Assembly (NCBI GenBank): GCA_963811255.1
Contig: CAWEQI010000003.1
Coordinates: 1,054,001-1,118,000 of the forward strand
DNA: 64,000 bases
Source: Croceibacterium_B sp963811255
GTDB taxonomy: Bacteria; Pseudomonadota; Alphaproteobacteria; Sphingomonadales; Sphingomonadaceae
Direction of reading: 5' to 3'
Every line of letters begins with the position of its first letter. The stretch's first letter is position 1. The position numbers were made by a program, and so were the translations under genes. Below are positions 26,510 through 35,138 of the stretch, in pieces. Below the pieces are notes generated by a model. That model was not told the origin of the DNA, searched no databases, and saw nothing but the letters and a program-made list of their open reading frames with translations.

Positions 26510-28717
26510 ATGGCCGAGCCCCCAGCCAACGACAGCGCCGCACCGCGCCGGCGACGTATTCCGCGCTGGTGGCGTCGAGCGCTCGTGCTCTCGCGCCGGA
26601 TCAACCTGTTCCTGTGGCTGGAGGTGATCGCCGCCGCGGCGCTGGTGGTGATGCTCGCGAGTTCCTATCTGGCGCTGTCCCGCGCCGGCAATCCGGCGCT
26701 GCCGCTGCCGGGCATCACCGCCGCCGCGCTGCTGATCGGCACGCTGATTCCAGCGCTTGCGCTGGTTGTGCTGATCGGGCGGCGTGTCGCTATCCGTCGC
26801 GCGGGCGATGCCGGGGCGCGGCTGCACGTCAAGCTGGTGTTCTTCTTCTCGCTGGTCGCCGCGGTGCCGACGCTGTTGGTGGCGGTGTTCGCCAGCATCC
26901 TGTTCCAGTCGGGCGTCGACTTGTGGTTTTCCAGTCAGTCGCGCGGCATTCTCGAGAACGCCCGCACGCTGGCGCATGGTTATTACGACCAGACCCAGCG
27001 CTCGGTCGGCGACAACACCACGACCATGGCGGGTGACTTCCGCCTCTATCTGCAGCGCTATTCCTTCAACCGGCCGGACTTCCCCGACGAGTATTATTTC
27101 CAGGTCTACCAGCGCGAGTTGACCCAGAGCGCAGTCGTGCAACAAGCGCCGGACAAGCAGCTGAATATCGTCGCCATCGTCAATCCGGAGAAGAGAGGCG
27201 GCATCAAGCAGGCGGTCGCCGCCGCGATGCCCAGGCTGAGAGCGGGGCAGGACGTCGTCGTCACGGCGACTCAGGACCGGGTCGAGGCGGTGGCGCCGAT
27301 CGATCGCAAGGCGGGCCTCTATCTGTACAACGCGCGCAACTCCGACAAGCAGGCGATCGCGCAATGGCAGCGCGCCAAGAACGTACTCGCGGCCTACGAT
27401 GTGCTGACGACGCGCTCTCGGATTATGCAGCTGCGCTTCAACCTGCTGCTGTTCGCCGTCTCACTCGCCCTCGTGGGGCTGGCGGTATGGTTCGCCCTGC
27501 GTTTCGCCGATCGCCAGGTGCGGCCGTTGACCGACCTGGTCGCCGCCGCGCGTCGCGTCGGCAGCGGCCATTACGACATGCGCGTCGAGGGCCGCACGGG
27601 GGCGGACGAAATCGGCCTGCTGAACCGCGCCTTCAATCGCATGACCAGCCAGATCGAACAGCAGACCGCCGCCTTGGTCGAGCGGCGCGCGTTCATCGAG
27701 ACGGTGTTGCAGTCGATTACCGCCGGAATCGTTTCGGTCGACCGCGACGGCGAGGTGCAGTTGATGAACGCGTCGGCGCAGATGCTGTTGCTCGACAAGG
27801 CGGGCCCCGCACCGGTCGGGCTCAAGCTCGAGGTCATCGCGCCCGAAATCGCCGCGCTGATGACTAGCGGCACCGACCACGGTCTGGTCCACCTCAGCCG
27901 CAAGGGCGAGCTCATGACCCTTGCGGTGAGATTTTCCTTCGCGGCCAGCGGTTGGGTGATCACCTTCGAGGACATCACTCGGCAATTGATCGATCAGCGC
28001 CAGGCCGCGTGGTCCGACGTCGCGCGGCGCATCGCGCACGAGATCAAGAACCCGCTCACCCCGATCCAGCTCGCCACCGAGCGCCTCAACCGGCGCTATC
28101 GCAAGCAGATCGAGCAGGACGGAGAGCTGTTCGACGAGCTGACCGGCACGATCATCCGCCAGGTTGGCGATCTCAGGAAGATGGTCGACGAGTTCTCCTC
28201 GTTCGCCCGGCTGCCCAAGCCGGTGTTTCGTCAGGAAGACGCGGTGGACCTCGTGCGCCAAGCGCTGTTCCTGCAGGAGGTCGCGCGGCCCGACATCGAT
28301 TTCAGCTTTTCCGCCGCGGACAACCTGCCGCCGATCGCCTGCGACCGGCACCAGTTCGGCCAGGCGATGACAAACGTGCTCAAGAACGCCGCCGAGGCGA
28401 TCGAGGCGAAGAAGCGCGACGCGAATGCCGACTTCCGCGGCCGAATCGCGGTCGAGGTCGGCGCCGACGACCGCTATTTCACCGTAACAGTGTCGGACAA
28501 CGGTATCGGGCTTCCAAGCCAGGGAGCCGAGCGGATCCTCGAACCTTACATGACGACGCGTGAGAAAGGCACCGGCCTCGGCCTCGCGATCGTCAAGAAG
28601 ATCGTCGAGGAGCACGCGGGGGAAATGAGTTTCACGCGCAATGAGGGCGAGGGGACCAGCGTCACGCTGCGCTTCGCGCGCGATCCGCTGGCCGCCGGAG
28701 TAGAGGCCGCTGAATGA
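26510..28717 (+). CDS. ntrY: Membrane sensor kinase NtrY
   Basis: 735 residues from ATG 26510 (an in-frame ATG at 26480 would add ten). Three or four membrane helices lie in the first 130 residues, then an extracytoplasmic segment, another helix near residue 310, HAMP (FADRQVRPLTDLVAAARRVG), a PAS domain (SITAGIVSVDRDGEVQLMN), the phospho-acceptor helix RRIAHEIKNPLTPIQLATERL, and HATPase motifs (NVLKNAAEAIEA, DNGIGLP, GTGLGLAI). With NtrX it controls nitrogen, redox and envelope functions in alphaproteobacteria. Confidence 0.95.
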   Translation: MAEPPANDSAAPRRRRIPRWWRRALVLSRRINLFLWLEVIAAAALVVMLASSYLALSRAGNPALPLPGITAAALLIGTLIPALALVVLIGRRVAIRRAGDAGARLHVKLVFFFSLVAAVPTLLVAVFASILFQSGVDLWFSSQSRGILENARTLAHGYYDQTQRSVGDNTTTMAGDFRLYLQRYSFNRPDFPDEYYFQVYQRELTQSAVVQQAPDKQLNIVAIVNPEKRGGIKQAVAAAMPRLRAGQDVVVTATQDRVEAVAPIDRKAGLYLYNARNSDKQAIAQWQRAKNVLAAYDVLTTRSRIMQLRFNLLLFAVSLALVGLAVWFALRFADRQVRPLTDLVAAARRVGSGHYDMRVEGRTGADEIGLLNRAFNRMTSQIEQQTAALVERRAFIETVLQSITAGIVSVDRDGEVQLMNASAQMLLLDKAGPAPVGLKLEVIAPEIAALMTSGTDHGLVHLSRKGELMTLAVRFSFAASGWVITFEDITRQLIDQRQAAWSDVARRIAHEIKNPLTPIQLATERLNRRYRKQIEQDGELFDELTGTIIRQVGDLRKMVDEFSSFARLPKPVFRQEDAVDLVRQALFLQEVARPDIDFSFSAADNLPPIACDRHQFGQAMTNVLKNAAEAIEAKKRDANADFRGRIAVEVGADDRYFTVTVSDNGIGLPSQGAERILEPYMTTREKGTGLGLAIVKKIVEEHAGEMSFTRNEGEGTSVTLRFARDPLAAGVEAAE

Positions 28718-28736
28718 TGTGTACGGGAGAATTTTG

Positions 28737-30122
28737 ATGGCGCTCGACATCCTCGTGGTCGACGACGAACAGGATATTCGCGAGCTTGTGGCGGGCGTGT
28801 TGACCGACGAGGGCTACGAATGCCGTACCGCCGGAGATAGCACCCGCGCGCTGGCCCTGGTCGACGAACGCCGGCCGAGCCTGGTGCTGCTCGATGTGTG
28901 GCTCCACGGCAGCCCGATGGACGGGCTCGAGGTGCTCGACGCGATCAAGGTGCGCGAGCCGGCGCTGCCGGTGATCATCTTCTCCGGCCACGGCAACATC
29001 GACACCGCGGTTTCGGCGGTCGGTCGCGGGGCGATGGATTTCATCGAAAAACCATTCGAGGCCGAGCGCTTGCTGCACCTTGTCGCCCGCGCCACCGAGA
29101 CCGACCGATTGCGGCGCGAGAACGCCCGTCTGCGCGAGGGCTTCGCCCAGACCGACGAGTTCACCGGCAACTCGGGCGCCATCAACCAGGTCCGCGCCAC
29201 CCTGAAGCGGGTCGCCAGCACCGGCAGCCGAGTGATGATCACCGGACCGGCCGGCGGCGGCAAGGAAGTCGCCGCGCGGCTGCTACATGCCTGGAGCTCG
29301 CGGGCCGACAAAGCCTTCGTCACCGTCAACTCGGCTCGCATCACTCCGGAGCGCTTTGAGCAGGAACTGTTCGGCGAGGAAGCCGACGGCAAGCTTGTCC
29401 GCGCCGGTCTGCTCGAGTTGGCCGACGGCGGCACACTCTACCTCGACGAGGTGGCCGACATGCCGCTCAGCACCCAGGCGCGGATTCTGCGCGTGCTGAC
29501 CGACCAGAGCTTCGTTCGTGCCGGCGGCAACCGGCAGATCGGGGTCGACGTGCGGGTGGTTTCGTCGACCGCGCGCGATCTCGAGAAGGAGATCGAGGAG
29601 AAGCACTTCCGCGAAGACCTGTTCTATCGCCTCAACGTCGTCCCGGTGGCGATCCCCCCGCTGGCCGAGCGGCGCGACGACATTCCCGCGCTGGCCGATC
29701 ACTTCTTCACCCGCTACGCCCGAGAGCAGGGTCTGTCGCCGCCGGAGATCGCCCTCGAGGCGATGGCCGCGCTGCAGGCCTACGACTGGCCTGGCAACGT
29801 CCGCCAGCTGCGAAACGTGGTCGAGCGGACGGTGATCCTCGCCCCGCGCGATCGGCTCGAGCGGATCGAGGCGGACATGCTTCCGCCCGAAATCACCGGC
29901 GGCTCGAGCGAGAACGGCAACGGCATGTCATCGCTGATGGGTGTCCCGCTGCGCGAGGCGCGCGAGAGCTTCGAGCGCGAATACCTGCGCATCCAGATTC
30001 GCCGCTTCTCGGGCAACATTTCCAAGACCGCCGGCTTTATCGGCATGGAGCGCTCGGCGCTGCACCGCAAGCTGAAGCTCCTCGGCATGGCCGAGCGCGA
30101 AGCGAACGGCGGCGGAGAATAG
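28737..30122 (+). CDS. ntrX: Response regulator NtrX, lacks GAFTGA
   Basis: 461 residues from ATG 28737, preceded by GGGAGA. Domains: receiver (LVLLDVWLHGSPMDG; FIEKPFE), AAA+ core with Walker A GPAGGGKE and Walker B GGTLYLDEVADMP, and C-terminal Fis-type HTH (GNISKTAGFIGMERSALHRKL). Where NtrC has GAFTGA, NtrX reads ELFGEEADGKLVRAGLLELA, so the sigma-54 contact loop is lost. This agrees with reports that alphaproteobacterial NtrX does not act as a classic sigma-54 activator. It probably regulates sigma-70 promoters directly. Confidence 0.95.
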   Translation: MALDILVVDDEQDIRELVAGVLTDEGYECRTAGDSTRALALVDERRPSLVLLDVWLHGSPMDGLEVLDAIKVREPALPVIIFSGHGNIDTAVSAVGRGAMDFIEKPFEAERLLHLVARATETDRLRRENARLREGFAQTDEFTGNSGAINQVRATLKRVASTGSRVMITGPAGGGKEVAARLLHAWSSRADKAFVTVNSARITPERFEQELFGEEADGKLVRAGLLELADGGTLYLDEVADMPLSTQARILRVLTDQSFVRAGGNRQIGVDVRVVSSTARDLEKEIEEKHFREDLFYRLNVVPVAIPPLAERRDDIPALADHFFTRYAREQGLSPPEIALEAMAALQAYDWPGNVRQLRNVVERTVILAPRDRLERIEADMLPPEITGGSSENGNGMSSLMGVPLREARESFEREYLRIQIRRFSGNISKTAGFIGMERSALHRKLKLLGMAEREANGGGE

Positions 30123-30127
30123 TCCAG

Positions 30128-30526
30128 CTAGCGCGGCGCCTTGGCCGGGTTCAGTGCCACCGCTTCGCGCACCAGCGCCTTGAAGGCGTCATCATCGATC
30201 GCATCGCCTTCGAAGAGATCGATTGCCCGGCGCGTGTTGCCCTCGAGGCTCGAATTGAACAACCCCGCCGGGTCGTCCAGTGCGGCGCCCTTGGCGAACG
30301 TCAGCTTGACCTTGTTCTTGTAAGTCTCGCCGGTGCAGACGATGCCGCCGTCCTCCCATACCGGAACGCCCAACGGGTTGGACGGCTTGCGCCACTTGAT
30401 CGTCTCGCTCACCTCCGGATGGGCCTCGCGGATCAGCGCCCGCAGCCTGGCCAGCGCCGCACCGCGCCAGCCGCCCAGCTCGGCTATCCGGCGGTCAATC
30501 AATTCTGAAGGGGATTCGGTGTCCAT
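30128..30526 (-). CDS. DUF1801/YdhG-like protein
   Basis: 132 residues. The IREAHPEVSETIKWRKPSNPLGVPVW and GETYKNKVKLTFAKGAALDDP segments are typical of the DUF1801 fold, small proteins of unknown role, some linked to iron or frataxin-like folds. It converges on ntrX with a 5-bp gap and is divergent from hfq. Confidence 0.8.
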   Translation of the reverse strand: MDTESPSELIDRRIAELGGWRGAALARLRALIREAHPEVSETIKWRKPSNPLGVPVWEDGGIVCTGETYKNKVKLTFAKGAALDDPAGLFNSSLEGNTRRAIDLFEGDAIDDDAFKALVREAVALNPAKAPR

Positions 30527-30721
30527 CGCGCGAGGTCCTGCTGTTCAATGCGTCGGGCAAGAATCGCTCTGCGACGCTCCGTCATGGAACTGCAATTGAT
30601 TAAAGTCATTTGCTGAATCTGGCGGGCAGGCATAAGGGCCGCATTGCAACCGGTCCAGCCAGCCCGGACCAGAATGCGGACCGCAGGAGCGGCCGCCAAT
30701 AAAAAAGAAGGAGTGCGGTAT

Positions 30722-31300
30722 ATGCCCAAGGGAACGCTAACCGCCCGACCGAAGCCCTCCGGCGAAGCGGCATCCGCCGCAGCTCCGGCCCCGACTGCCA
30801 CCAGCGCCAAGGGCGCCAACCTGCAGGACGTGTTCCTCAATCACCTGCGGCGCGAGAAGATGCCGGTCACCATGTTCCTGGTGAAGGGCGTCAAGCTGCA
30901 GGGCATCGTCACCTGGTTCGACAACTTCTCGATCCTGCTGCGGCGCGACGGGCAATCGCAGCTGGTCTACAAGCACGCGATCTCGACCATCATGCCGAGC
31001 CAGCCGATCGATCCATCGCAGTTCGGCGGCGGCGGCGAAAACGGTCGCAAGCAGCGGTTGCTGCAGGACGTGTTCCTCAGCCGGGTGCGCGACGCTGCGG
31101 TGCAGGTGACGATGTTCCTGGTCAACGGCGTGATGCTGCAGGGCCGCATCGCCGCTTACGACCTGTTCTGCATGCTGCTCGAGCGCGAGGGTTTCGTCCA
31201 GCTCGCCTACAAGCACGCCGTCTCGACCATTCAGCCGGCCGCGCCAGTCGACCTGACGGCCGAGTGGAACCATGATCAGGAAGAAGGCGATTCGGTCTGA
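30722..31300 (+). CDS. hfq: RNA chaperone Hfq with two tandem Sm domains
   Basis: 192 residues from ATG 30722, with AAGGAG 7-8 bases upstream. After a 32-residue Ala/Pro/Thr-rich tail come two full Hfq domains. Domain 1 (about 33-97) is canonical: Q35-D36, rim R43-R44-E45-K46, distal K58, F66/F69 and Y83-K84-H85. Domain 2 (about 112-177) keeps Q115-D116, F149 and Y163-K164-H165, but the rim is R123-D124-A-A and the distal Lys is M138. A Gly-rich linker (FGGGGENGRK) joins them and an acidic tail follows. Canonical Hfq is about 80-100 residues and hexameric. Three such chains could make a pseudo-hexamer with alternating rims. It pairs small RNAs with mRNAs. Confidence 0.93.
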   Translation: MPKGTLTARPKPSGEAASAAAPAPTATSAKGANLQDVFLNHLRREKMPVTMFLVKGVKLQGIVTWFDNFSILLRRDGQSQLVYKHAISTIMPSQPIDPSQFGGGGENGRKQRLLQDVFLSRVRDAAVQVTMFLVNGVMLQGRIAAYDLFCMLLEREGFVQLAYKHAVSTIQPAAPVDLTAEWNHDQEEGDSV

Positions 31301-32615
31301 GCTTCGTCGAAGGAGTCGGTGAAGTCACGCGCGGTGCGCGCGCGCTCGTGGTCCATCCCGACATCCGCGGGATGCGCGATGGGCTCGAGCCCGAGTCGCA
31401 GCTCGAAGAGGCGAAGGGCCTGGCGCTGGCTATCGGATTGGTCGTCGCCGATGCCTTCGTCGTGCCGCTGCGCCAGGTTCGACCTGCGACGCTGCTCGGT
31501 GAAGGACAGATCGAACGCATTGCAGCCGAGTGTGAAGTCGACGACGCCGACCTCGTGATCGTCGACGGCGCGCTGTCGGGCATCCAGCAGCGCAACCTCG
31601 AGGAAAAGCTCAAGCGCAAGGTGATCGACCGCACCGGGCTGATCCTCGAGATCTTCGGCGAACGCGCGGCGACCGCGGAAGGCCGGCTGCAAGTCGAGCT
31701 CGCCCACCTCGACTACCAGCAGAGCCGCCTGGTGCGCAGCTGGACTCACCTCGAGCGCCAGCGCGGCGGCTTCGGATTCCTCGGCGGCCCCGGCGAAACG
31801 CAGATCGAGGCCGACCGGCGGATGATTCGCGACCGCATGGCCCGGCTGCGCAAGGACATCGAGCAGGTCCGCCGCACCCGTGCGCTGCACCGCAAGCGCC
31901 GCGAGCGCGCGCCGTGGCCAGTGATTGCCTTGGTCGGCTATACCAACGCCGGCAAGTCAACGCTGTTCAATCGGCTGACCGGCGCCGAGGTGATGGCCGA
32001 GGACCTGCTGTTCGCCACACTCGACCCGACGATGCGGGCGATCGCGCTACCGGGCATCGACAAGGCGATCGTCTCCGACACTGTTGGCTTCATCTCCGAC
32101 CTGCCGACCCAGCTCGTCGCCGCGTTCCGCGCGACGCTGGAAGAGGTGACGGAGGCCGATCTCATCCTCCACGTGCGCGATATCGCCAACCCCGACACTG
32201 CCGCGCAGAAACGTCAGGTGCTCGAAGTGCTCGGCGATTTGGACGTGATCCAGGGGGAGGGGGGGAAAGCCGGATCCCGATCCTGGAATTGTGGAACAAG
32301 TGGGACATTCTGACGGGGGAGCGGCGGAGCGAATTGGCGGCGTTGGCCAAGCAGGATCCGAACGTGCTGCCGATCTCGGCCAAAACCGGCTTCGGAGTCG
32401 AGGCGATGCTCGAACGCGTCGGTCGGCTGCTGACCGAAGGCGCGCGGATTCACAGCTTCACCGTGCCGGCGAGCGACGGTGCGCGGATCGCCTGGCTTCA
32501 TGCGCACGGCGAAGTGCTCGACGAAGGCGACGCCGGCCAGGGTGAGGAGGGCCCGTTGCGGCGCCTTGAGGTGCGGCTGACGGAAAAGGAATTCGGCCGC
32601 TATTGCGCGTTGTGA
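31297..32615 (+). CDS. hflX: Ribosome-associated GTPase HflX (frameshifted in this sequence)
   Basis: HflX splits stalled or heat-damaged ribosomes. The HflX N-domain (VIDRTGLILEIFGERA; RLVRSWTHLERQRGGFGFLGGPGETQIE), G1 GYTNAGKST, G2/G3 DTVGFISDLP and G4 NKWDIL are all there. The frame changes from the one used upstream to another at the seven-G run 32259-32265: upstream reads to GDLDVIQGEGG, downstream resumes at ESRIPILELWNKWD. Adding one G restores a 439-residue protein, so a homopolymer error is likely. The frame is open to 31297, where CTG overlaps the hfq stop (CTGA). The first classical start is GTG 31348, which would cut off conserved N-terminal residues, so the start is uncertain. 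Confidence 0.85.
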
Positions 32616-33409
32616 GCGTTGACGCGAAAGCACGCCCCGGCGATGGTCGCGCCATGCTGCTGGGGATCGAGACCGGCTACGAAGCGGAATTCGACTTTCC
32701 GCTGTTCAGGACTTCGCCGCCGCGCCCCTATCTTCTCGCCAGCGTGCCGCGTTCGGGCAGCACGTTCGTCAGCCACCTGCTGTGGCAGACCGGCTGCTTC
32801 GGGGCACCGCTGGAATACTGCAACTTCGATCCCAACGGTCCTTACGGCCGCGCGGCCAACTCGTCCTATGACCAGCAACGCCTGTGGCGCACGGCGCTGG
32901 CCCGCCGGACCTCACCCAATGGCGTGTTCGGGCTCAAGGGCTTCCCCATGCAATTCGAAGCGCTGCAGCAGGACAATCCCGCTCTGCTGACCGACGTGAT
33001 GCGCACGATCCTGCCTTCGCGGGAGCGCGGGCGCGTGCTCCTGCTTCACCGGCGCGACCGCACAGCCCATGCGATTTCCTACGCCCGCGCGATCCTGTCG
33101 GGCATCTGGCGCGCCGAACAGGAACGGGGGGGAAGGGCGGAGCCCGAATATTCGCGCCTCGCCGTGGAGCGGGCGGACCGGATGATCGAAAGTCAGGAGC
33201 GTGCCTGGCACGCCATGCTGGCCGACTTGCAGATCACGCCGCTCGAGCTGTGGTACGAGGATGTGCTGGCCGATTCCGCGGCGACGCTCGACGCCGTGGC
33301 CGGTTATCTCGGAGTCGATATCGATCCCACGGCGGGCGTCAGGGTGCCGCGGATCGAACGGCAGTCGCAGCAAGGCGCCCGCGCCTGGGCGAAACGCCAC
33401 GCCGTCTAG
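32612..33409 (+). CDS. Stf0-family sulfotransferase
   Basis: About 265 residues if translation begins at GTG 32612, which overlaps the hflX stop (GTGA); ATG 32654 is the alternative. The PAPS 5'-phosphosulfate loop is clear: LLASVPRSGSTFVSHLLWQTG with PRSGST. LEYCNFD follows at the position of the Stf0 PxEY segment, and a 3'-phosphate site is likely in LLHRRDRTAHAISYARA. Stf0 enzymes transfer sulfate from PAPS to sugars such as trehalose. The acceptor here is unknown; a surface glycan or glycolipid is plausible. It converges with mazG with a 4-bp overlap. Confidence 0.8.
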   Translation: MSVDAKARPGDGRAMLLGIETGYEAEFDFPLFRTSPPRPYLLASVPRSGSTFVSHLLWQTGCFGAPLEYCNFDPNGPYGRAANSSYDQQRLWRTALARRTSPNGVFGLKGFPMQFEALQQDNPALLTDVMRTILPSRERGRVLLLHRRDRTAHAISYARAILSGIWRAEQERGGRAEPEYSRLAVERADRMIESQERAWHAMLADLQITPLELWYEDVLADSAATLDAVAGYLGVDIDPTAGVRVPRIERQSQQGARAWAKRHAV

Positions 33410-34152
33410 GCTTCGTCGGTCTTCACCCGCTGCCACAGCGCTTCCTGCTCGTCTAGCGACAGCCCGGCGAATGCCTCATGACCGCCGGCGAGCGTTTCCA
33501 TCGCCCGGAACCTGCGCTCGAATTTGCGATTGGCGGCACGCAGCGCGTCTTCGGGAGCAATGCCGTAGGCCCGAACCAGGTTAGCCGCGGCGAACAGCAG
33601 GTCGCCGGCTTCCTCGGCGCGCTTGGCGGCCGACGCCTCGGCCAATTCGTTTAGCTCCTCAACGACTTTTTCGGCTGGGCCCTGTCGGTCTGGCCAGTCG
33701 AAGCCCGAGCGCGCCGCACGTCGCTGCAGCTTGTCGGCGCGCATCAGTGACGGAAGTGCCGCGGCGACGCCGTCGAGCGCGCTTTTCGCTCCCTTGTGCG
33801 CCCGTTCGGTCGCCTTGAGCGCATCCCAGCCGGGCGATTCCTCGGCGCTTCCGAAGATGTGCGGATGGCGCGCTTCCATCTTGTCGGCGATCGCCTGGGC
33901 GACGTCAGCGAAGTCGAAATGTCCGGCTTCCTCGGCCATCCGCGCATGGAACACCACCTGCAGCAGCAGGTCGCCGAGTTCGCCGCGCAAGTCGTCCATG
34001 TCCGCACGCTCGATCGCGTCGGCGACTTCGTATGCCTCTTCAATGGTGTACGGCGAGATGCTCGCAAAAGTCTGCGCACGATCCCAGTCGCAGCCGGAAG
34101 GGCCGCGCAGGCGCGCCATGATCGAGAGGAGACGGTCGAGTTGCTCGGACAT
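33406..34152 (-). CDS. mazG: Nucleoside triphosphate pyrophosphohydrolase MazG
   Basis: 248 residues with two MazG helical domains. The N-terminal RLRGPSGCDWDRAQTFASI and EEAYEVADAIE...DDLRGELGDLLLQVVFHARMAEE segment carries the EExxE-x12-28-ExxD metal motif. The C-terminal KVVEELNELAEA...RAEEAGDLLFAAANLVR repeats it. It removes non-canonical or excess NTPs (housecleaning). An AT-rich palindrome sits 10 bp before its ATG. Confidence 0.95.
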   Translation of the reverse strand: MSEQLDRLLSIMARLRGPSGCDWDRAQTFASISPYTIEEAYEVADAIERADMDDLRGELGDLLLQVVFHARMAEEAGHFDFADVAQAIADKMEARHPHIFGSAEESPGWDALKATERAHKGAKSALDGVAAALPSLMRADKLQRRAARSGFDWPDRQGPAEKVVEELNELAEASAAKRAEEAGDLLFAAANLVRAYGIAPEDALRAANRKFERRFRAMETLAGGHEAFAGLSLDEQEALWQRVKTDEA

Positions 34153-34161
34153 AGAGAGATG

Positions 34162-34175
34162 ATAATATATATTAT
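34162..34175. promoter_or_regulatory. AT-only palindrome upstream of mazG
   Basis: ATAATATATATTAT is a perfect 14-bp palindrome made only of A and T, in a region otherwise near two-thirds GC. It lies 10 bases upstream of the mazG ATG and may be its -10 region or an operator. Confidence 0.4.
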
Positions 34176-34206
34176 GTTAAATACAGGAGAGGCGCCTGAG
34201 CAGGGC

Positions 34207-34371
34207 CTACCCCATCGCCGTGAATATCGCCGCCACGGCAAAAAAGATCGCTCCCCAGATCAAGATGTAGATCAAAGCCTTGCTTGCGCTGAGCTGCCGC
34301 GCACGCAGGGCGGACCCGGCCAGGATCAGCCACCCGAGCAGCGCCACGATCGAAACCCACTTCGCGCTCAT
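34207..34371 (-). CDS. Small two-helix membrane protein (54 aa)
   Basis: The start ATG (34369-34371) overlaps the stop of the upstream MBL-hydrolase gene as ATGA, the same coupling used along this operon. The product starts MSAKWVSIVALLGWLIL, has a basic loop (RARQLSASK), a second helix (ALIYILIWGAIFFAVAAIF) and ends at TAG 34207-34209. No family recognised. The coupling and clean two-helix pattern make a real gene likely. Confidence 0.65.
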   Translation of the reverse strand: MSAKWVSIVALLGWLILAGSALRARQLSASKALIYILIWGAIFFAVAAIFTAMG

Positions 34372-35138
34372 CCGAGATCGATCTCCATGCCGTCGTAGCC
34401 GACCAGCACGTTCGGTGGCGTTTCCGCCGACAGCGCCGCATAATCCATGCTCTTGTCGAGGTGCGTCAGCACCGTGAGACCGGCGCCGGTGCGCGCGCCG
34501 AAATCCACCGCCATCTCAAGACTGGCGTGCGTCGGATGGAACTCGCGTCGCAGACAATCGGTCACGAGGATGTCGACGTTCTTGAACAGCTCGATCATCT
34601 CGTCTGAAATCTCACTGAAATCCGTCGCATAGCCGATGCTTTTACCATCGTTTTCAAAGCGAAATGCGGTGCTGGTGATCGGACCATGCGGCATTTCGCA
34701 GGATTCGAGGGCAAACCCGGCGACGATCTTCACTGTACCGAGCGGCTCCAGATGAACGATGGTCGGATAGCCGTACTTACCGGCAAACACGTAACCGAAG
34801 CGCTGCTTCAGCCGCCGCACTGTGTTGGTCGAAGCATAGCCTGGCAGCGGCGCATTGCGGCCGAAGCGCATCGGCCTGAGGTCATCGATGCCGTGACAAT
34901 GGTCGGCGTGGTCGTGCGTCCACACGACCGCATCGACCGCCTCTATTCCGGTGGCAAGCAATTGATTTCTGAGATCTGTCGAGGTGTCGACCAGGATTCG
35001 CGCACCCGCGTTGCTTTCGACCAGGATCGACACGCGCGAGCGGCGATTCTTCGGCTCGTTGGGATCGCATTCGCCCCAGTCGTTGCCGATCCGGGGAACT
35101 CCGGTCGACGTTCCCGAACCTAGGACGATCAGCTTCAC
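34368..35138 (-). CDS. MBL-fold metal-dependent hydrolase (PhnP/RNase Z-like)
   Basis: 256 residues. The N-terminal LGSGTSTGVPRIG and the zinc-site signature THDHADHCHGIDDLRP match the PhnP-type phosphodiesterase branch of the metallo-beta-lactamase fold. Further ligands are likely in MPHGP, YATDFSE and LTHLDKS. It likely hydrolyses a cyclic phosphodiester or similar; the substrate is unknown. Overlaps tatD by 4 bp; the tatD-MBL pair is conserved in alphaproteobacteria. Confidence 0.88.
   Translation of the reverse strand: MKLIVLGSGTSTGVPRIGNDWGECDPNEPKNRRSRVSILVESNAGARILVDTSTDLRNQLLATGIEAVDAVVWTHDHADHCHGIDDLRPMRFGRNAPLPGYASTNTVRRLKQRFGYVFAGKYGYPTIVHLEPLGTVKIVAGFALESCEMPHGPITSTAFRFENDGKSIGYATDFSEISDEMIELFKNVDILVTDCLRREFHPTHASLEMAVDFGARTGAGLTVLTHLDKSMDYAALSAETPPNVLVGYDGMEIDLG

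Noticed and set aside
30722..31300. Tandem hfq as an assembly duplication
   Set aside because: The two domains differ clearly in DNA and protein sequence and are joined by an in-frame linker, so this is an old duplication.
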